Source of the DNA: Macrotrachela quadricornifera
Lineage: Eukaryota; Rotifera; Eurotatoria; Philodinida; Philodinidae
Assembly (NCBI GenBank): GCA_022393335.1
Contig: JAJEKB010018970.1
Location: 24,648 to 88,647 of the forward strand
DNA: 64,000 nt
Direction of reading: 5' to 3'
Shown in pieces: positions 60,594 to 64,000 of the stretch; position 1 is the first letter of the stretch, and every line of letters begins with the position of its first letter. The translations under genes and the position numbers were made by a program. The notes beneath the pieces are model-generated. The model was not told the DNA's origin. It did not search any database and saw only the letters and a program-made list of their open reading frames with translations.

Positions 60594-61602
60594 TATCTTC
60601 AACTTCTCAAACGGCTTCGTCGTGGACAATGTAATCATGACGATTATGAGTTACTGTTAGCACGAGTTGTAGGACAACCATCAGTAGACTCTCTATGTGA
60701 TTCACCTTGGAATAAAGTAAAGCTTCCTTTTTATTTTAAATAATTATCTATCTTCGTTTTTTCAGGCGTCCATTTTCGTATTCCGAAATGAAGTACGGAC
60801 ACAATTGAACAACAAGGCAGCAATTCATAATGCGGCAGAGATTAGACAAGCACTTATGGTATGTATTGCTCAAGACAGTTGTAAAGGCAAATCAATTGAA
60901 GATCCAAGATTAGTTAAAAAGTTGTTAGAATTGTGTGATAGCAAAACAGAGTATTTATCTGGTCTTTTACCTTTGGTTCCCGGAATGCCTGTTATTTTAA
61001 TACAAAATATTGCTATAGAACTGGGTCTTATTAATGGAATGAATGGAATCTTTCGGCAACTTGTTTATGAAGAAGATTCTGTTTCAAAAGACGTTATTTC
61101 AGAAACATTTCTCAGCAATACACGATATATACGTAAACCTTTATACGCCATAATTGAAATCGTTCGGTCGAAGATTGAATGCAATTTTGAACAACTTCGG
61201 TCAAATCTCGTCCCAATACCATTAATTGAACAAACATTTCTTATTAATATTGCTGATATTTTACCAAAAGATAAGAAACCAAAATCAGATCAAAAGACAA
61301 TTTTATCGGTTAAGCAACGTGCATTACCACTTGTGCCTGCATATTTTATTACAACACATAAAAGTCAAGGTCAAACTTTGAATAATATTGTTATTGATTT
61401 AAAACTACCAAGCAGAACTGATGATCTTGCCGCAATTTATGTACCATTGTCACGTGTGAAACGTTTGACTGATTTAATTATTTTAAGACATTTCGATTAC
61501 AAAACTTTATTAATGAAACCAAGTAAATCGCAACTTGCTGAGATAGAAAGACTAGCTAAACTATATATAGAAACACAACTGCGTTTTGCTCAATGGTTCT
61601 AA
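60594..61602 (+). pseudogene. PIF1/Helitron-type helicase, C-terminal part (5'-truncated)
   Basis: Open from just after a TGA (60591-60593). Exon to 60716 (LLKRLRRGQCNHDDYELLLA...DSPWNK), a 49-bp GTAAAG...TTCAG intron (60717-60765), then ASIFVFRNEVRTQLNN and a 279-codon run to a stop at 61600-61602. Motifs: PLVPGMPVILIQNIA with LINGMNG, the late helicase motif FITTHKSQGQTL, and YVPLSRV near the end. This is the C-terminal third of a superfamily-1B helicase as in PIF1 and Helitron RepHel proteins. N-terminal Walker A/B and any Rep domain are absent, so it cannot be a complete helicase. The frame is otherwise undamaged, so loss is recent or the 5' part has moved. A Helentron-like 3' end follows at 61846. 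Confidence 0.75.
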
Positions 61603-61845
61603 CCTTTTTTCTCTTTAACAAAATCTGCATGTAATTGTTAGTACTTATAATATTATATTACAAGCTTTTAATAAAAAATGTTCTATCTCAAACAATTTTA
61701 GAAAATAGATTAAGTCGTTTTTTTCCAATGTTATTTCCAATGTTACGAGTTAGGGAAAGACATTTGAATTACTTATCTGTATAAAGAGTCTAGATCAATT
61801 CCTCCCGCATTGTTACTTGCGAAAAAAATACTTCTGCCCTCCACA

Positions 61846-61889
61846 GTCGAGGGCTAAGTGAGTCGAAACGACGAACGTTACTTGTTTCC
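61846..61889 (+). repeat. Helentron-like 3' terminus downstream of the helicase
   Basis: AGTCGAGGG, then CTAAGTGAGTCGAAACGACG and AACGTTACTTGTTT: the same subterminal inverse repeat and hairpin that end the elements at 5.59 and 57.12 kb. Confidence 0.55.
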
Positions 61890-62530
61890 TACTACGAGCT
61901 GTATTTTCCTCATTGTTAACTTCTTTCTTGTGTAAGTGAATACCGATAAGCTTCGATGAAGGAAAAAAACATTTGTGTCACTCATAGTTCTTTATATTTA
62001 TCCCCATACAATGAAGTTTCCTACTCTACTATTTTCCAATTCAATGACATAAAAATGATCTTTTCGATCAACTAATTTATTTGGCACAGTTAGTCACATC
62101 AATTCAATCCCATTGATCAAAAACTATTCCAGTCGGAGACGACGGCCGTGGTAAAAGGCTGCCAAAACCTTTCTCATCAGCCACAAGTACACCTTTTTTT
62201 TTGTTCCTTTCATTCATTTCATTGCATGATGGTTGTAAAGATCTGATACGTATATTAACTGGTTCCATGTGCATCAACAAATCAGCCAAAGGTATAAGAT
62301 CATTTTTCAATTAAATCAAAATGAATTTTCCCATGATTTATGGATTTTTCCATGTCGTTATACATACACATGTGATTTGTGTTCTTACACAAAACTATGT
62401 CATTTGACTCAAAGGCAAAGAATCACACCTTTTTCTCTCCATTCTGTTCTGTACAATGACATCATCGCAAGTATACATACAAGATGCGATGTAATATTTC
62501 TTCGTCATATTTATTATTCTGTCGTAAGAA
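61890..62530. other. Upstream region of the F-box gene
   Basis: No gene recognised. Frames at 62104-62310 and 62269-62550 show no domain; the latter overlaps the F-box start in another frame. Confidence 0.35.
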
Positions 62531-64000
62531 ATGAAACGTCGATTTGGTGATTTCTACTCTCATAAAAAACAACCGAAAATATCACACAATAATTCTAACT
62601 ATTATTATTATCCTCGATCATCATTAACTAAACTGGAAGATTTATCCAATGAAATATTCTTTGAAATATTTGAATATCTTGATATTTATGATATTTTTCC
62701 AGCATTTTCAAATTTAAATCAACGTTTTCGAACGTTACTTCATCATTCTACATTTCCATTACAAATTGATGCTTATAAATCCAACACATTATTTCACCAA
62801 TTCTATACACAAATTGCTGTACCTCATAGTAAACGACTTATCTATCTACGTTTATCTGGCAATCGATTATCGGAAGCAGTTTTCCAAAAATTCTTCATCA
62901 ATACATCATTCGTTTATCTTCAATCACTTGTGCTCAATGATATTAATTGTAGTTTCATTCAATTAATCTTTTTAAAACTCGCCATGATACTGCAACTTGG
63001 TAATTTCCAAATCGGTTTTATTTCAGATCTCTCTCTAAACGAACATGTTCCGATCCCATCGAAGAATTCATTTGCTGGTAATAATTATCCAAATACAATC
63101 AAAAATTTAAATCTTTCTTTTAGTTGTACTATTCGAGTATTAACACATATTCTTTCCTATACACCTCAGATTCGTCGATTGACTTGTAAGAAATTGTATG
63201 GAGACGATATAAATACTAGCAATCTAGTTCCAATAAAACTCAGTCATTTAACATATTTCTTTATTAGTGATTGTAGTTTATCATTTATCAATTTAGAAAC
63301 CTTGATTGCACATCTTGCATGTCCTTTAGAGATATTTAAAATTGGAGCATGTTATGATGAGATTTATTATTATGCTCATGAATGGGAACAATTCATCGGT
63401 AAACATTTGCCTCAATTACGAGATTTCGAATTTCATTATCAAACGACTAGTGATTATCGTTCAATGAATCTACCAGATGAAGACTTATGTCTTCAATTTC
63501 AATCGCCATTTTGGATTGAACGACAATGGATCTCTGAGCAATACATTAATACATATGATTATGGTTCAAATCCTATGTATTCAATTTCTCGTTATAGAAA
63601 TAAATGGTATCAATCAAATCAAAATAATTTTAGACATTCTTCTCAGGAGATTGGACTTACATTAAGAGGTGACGTTTTCAGCAAATCACATCTTTCCTCG
63701 ATTATCAGATGCCGTTCGTTGATTACTGTATTATATATGATTAGTTTTGATGTTGATTTATATTCGCATACTAATAAACTAATTGAAATTCTTGATCTTC
63801 TACCAAATCTTCGTGGATTACGAATCAGATCATATTCAACAGTACCATTACCGCATGTTATTTCTCAACAAATCTCTATTATTCAATCATCATTCCATCG
63901 AAATCGAATAAACAAAGTATTTATTGAAAAAATTAGCTATTCGGAAGAAGTTTTAAGGTGCACGCAAATCAAAAATAAAGTAAAAAAATTTTTTTTTGAT
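62531..64000 (+). CDS. F-box protein, 3' end beyond the window
   Basis: ATG at 62531 opens 490 codons with no stop before the window ends, so the frame is easily missed by ORF finders that demand a stop. After a basic, Asn/Tyr-rich start, residues about 35-80 form an F-box: TKLEDLSNEIFFEIFEYLDI with DIFPAFSNLNQRFRTLLHHS. This is the form typical of rotifer F-box families, followed by irregular leucine-rich stretches (LIYLRLSGNRLSEAVFQKFF, IRVLTHILSYTPQIRRLTCK, LIEILDLLPNLRGLRI). F-box proteins recruit substrates to SCF ubiquitin ligases; the LRR-like part would choose the substrate. No introns or breaks are visible. The last few codons (Lys/Phe run) may be close to the true end or read into an intron. 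Confidence 0.8.
   Translation, partial: MKRRFGDFYSHKKQPKISHNNSNYYYYPRSSLTKLEDLSNEIFFEIFEYLDIYDIFPAFSNLNQRFRTLLHHSTFPLQIDAYKSNTLFHQFYTQIAVPHSKRLIYLRLSGNRLSEAVFQKFFINTSFVYLQSLVLNDINCSFIQLIFLKLAMILQLGNFQIGFISDLSLNEHVPIPSKNSFAGNNYPNTIKNLNLSFSCTIRVLTHILSYTPQIRRLTCKKLYGDDINTSNLVPIKLSHLTYFFISDCSLSFINLETLIAHLACPLEIFKIGACYDEIYYYAHEWEQFIGKHLPQLRDFEFHYQTTSDYRSMNLPDEDLCLQFQSPFWIERQWISEQYINTYDYGSNPMYSISRYRNKWYQSNQNNFRHSSQEIGLTLRGDVFSKSHLSSIIRCRSLITVLYMISFDVDLYSHTNKLIEILDLLPNLRGLRIRSYSTVPLPHVISQQISIIQSSFHRNRINKVFIEKISYSEEVLRCTQIKNKVKKFFFD

Overview
The window looks like gene-poor, AT-rich animal nuclear DNA, most likely from a bdelloid rotifer of the Rotaria type. This is an inference from gene content: an arginine ADP-ribosyltransferase fused to kinesin-light-chain TPRs, a giant FG-GAP/VCBS surface protein, an F-box protein of the kind greatly expanded in rotifers, a bacterial-looking esterase, Helitron-type elements, and short GT-AG introns of about 50 bp.

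Layout. 0.2-1.2 kb: an HSL-type alpha/beta hydrolase on the minus strand, broken by an in-frame TGA just before its catalytic His. 1.8-7.6 kb: transposon debris, namely a foldback, a long-TIR MITE, a Helentron-like non-autonomous element and a decayed FLYWCH/MULE transposase. 7.8-13.8 kb: two Helitron clusters, one carrying a 1.8 kb hAT-like foldback with a 614-base palindromic core, the other a 35-bp minisatellite. 13.9-17.65 kb: a two-exon gene for a repeated membrane protein of about 1206 aa. 22.2-22.4 kb: a two-exon gene for a 70-aa secreted, cysteine-rich peptide precursor. 24-28.3 kb: MITEs and a small Helitron. 28.97-31.66 kb: the ART-TPR gene with TATA box and polyA signal. 32.6-33.7 kb: a palindromic MITE abutting an F-box pseudogene. 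35.08-39.36 kb: the FG-GAP exon on the minus strand. A phase-matched membrane-anchor exon lies at 52.6-52.7 kb, which implies a 13.3 kb intron filled with nested elements (piggyBac-like, Helitron, LINE, Tc1-type MITE, hAT-like elements with exact 8-bp target duplications). 53-62 kb: mariner, piggyBac-like, hAT-like, Helentron-like and Penelope-like relics, including a hammerhead-ribozyme-like motif and an intron-bearing PIF1/Helitron-type helicase C-terminus. 62.53 kb to the end: an open F-box gene running off the window.

The host genes show no shared pathway. Three encode secreted or membrane proteins (repeated membrane protein, cysteine-rich peptide, FG-GAP protein), one an intracellular ART-TPR, and two are F-box genes, one dead. 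The clearest structure is the layered history of transposon insertions, readable from target-site duplications.
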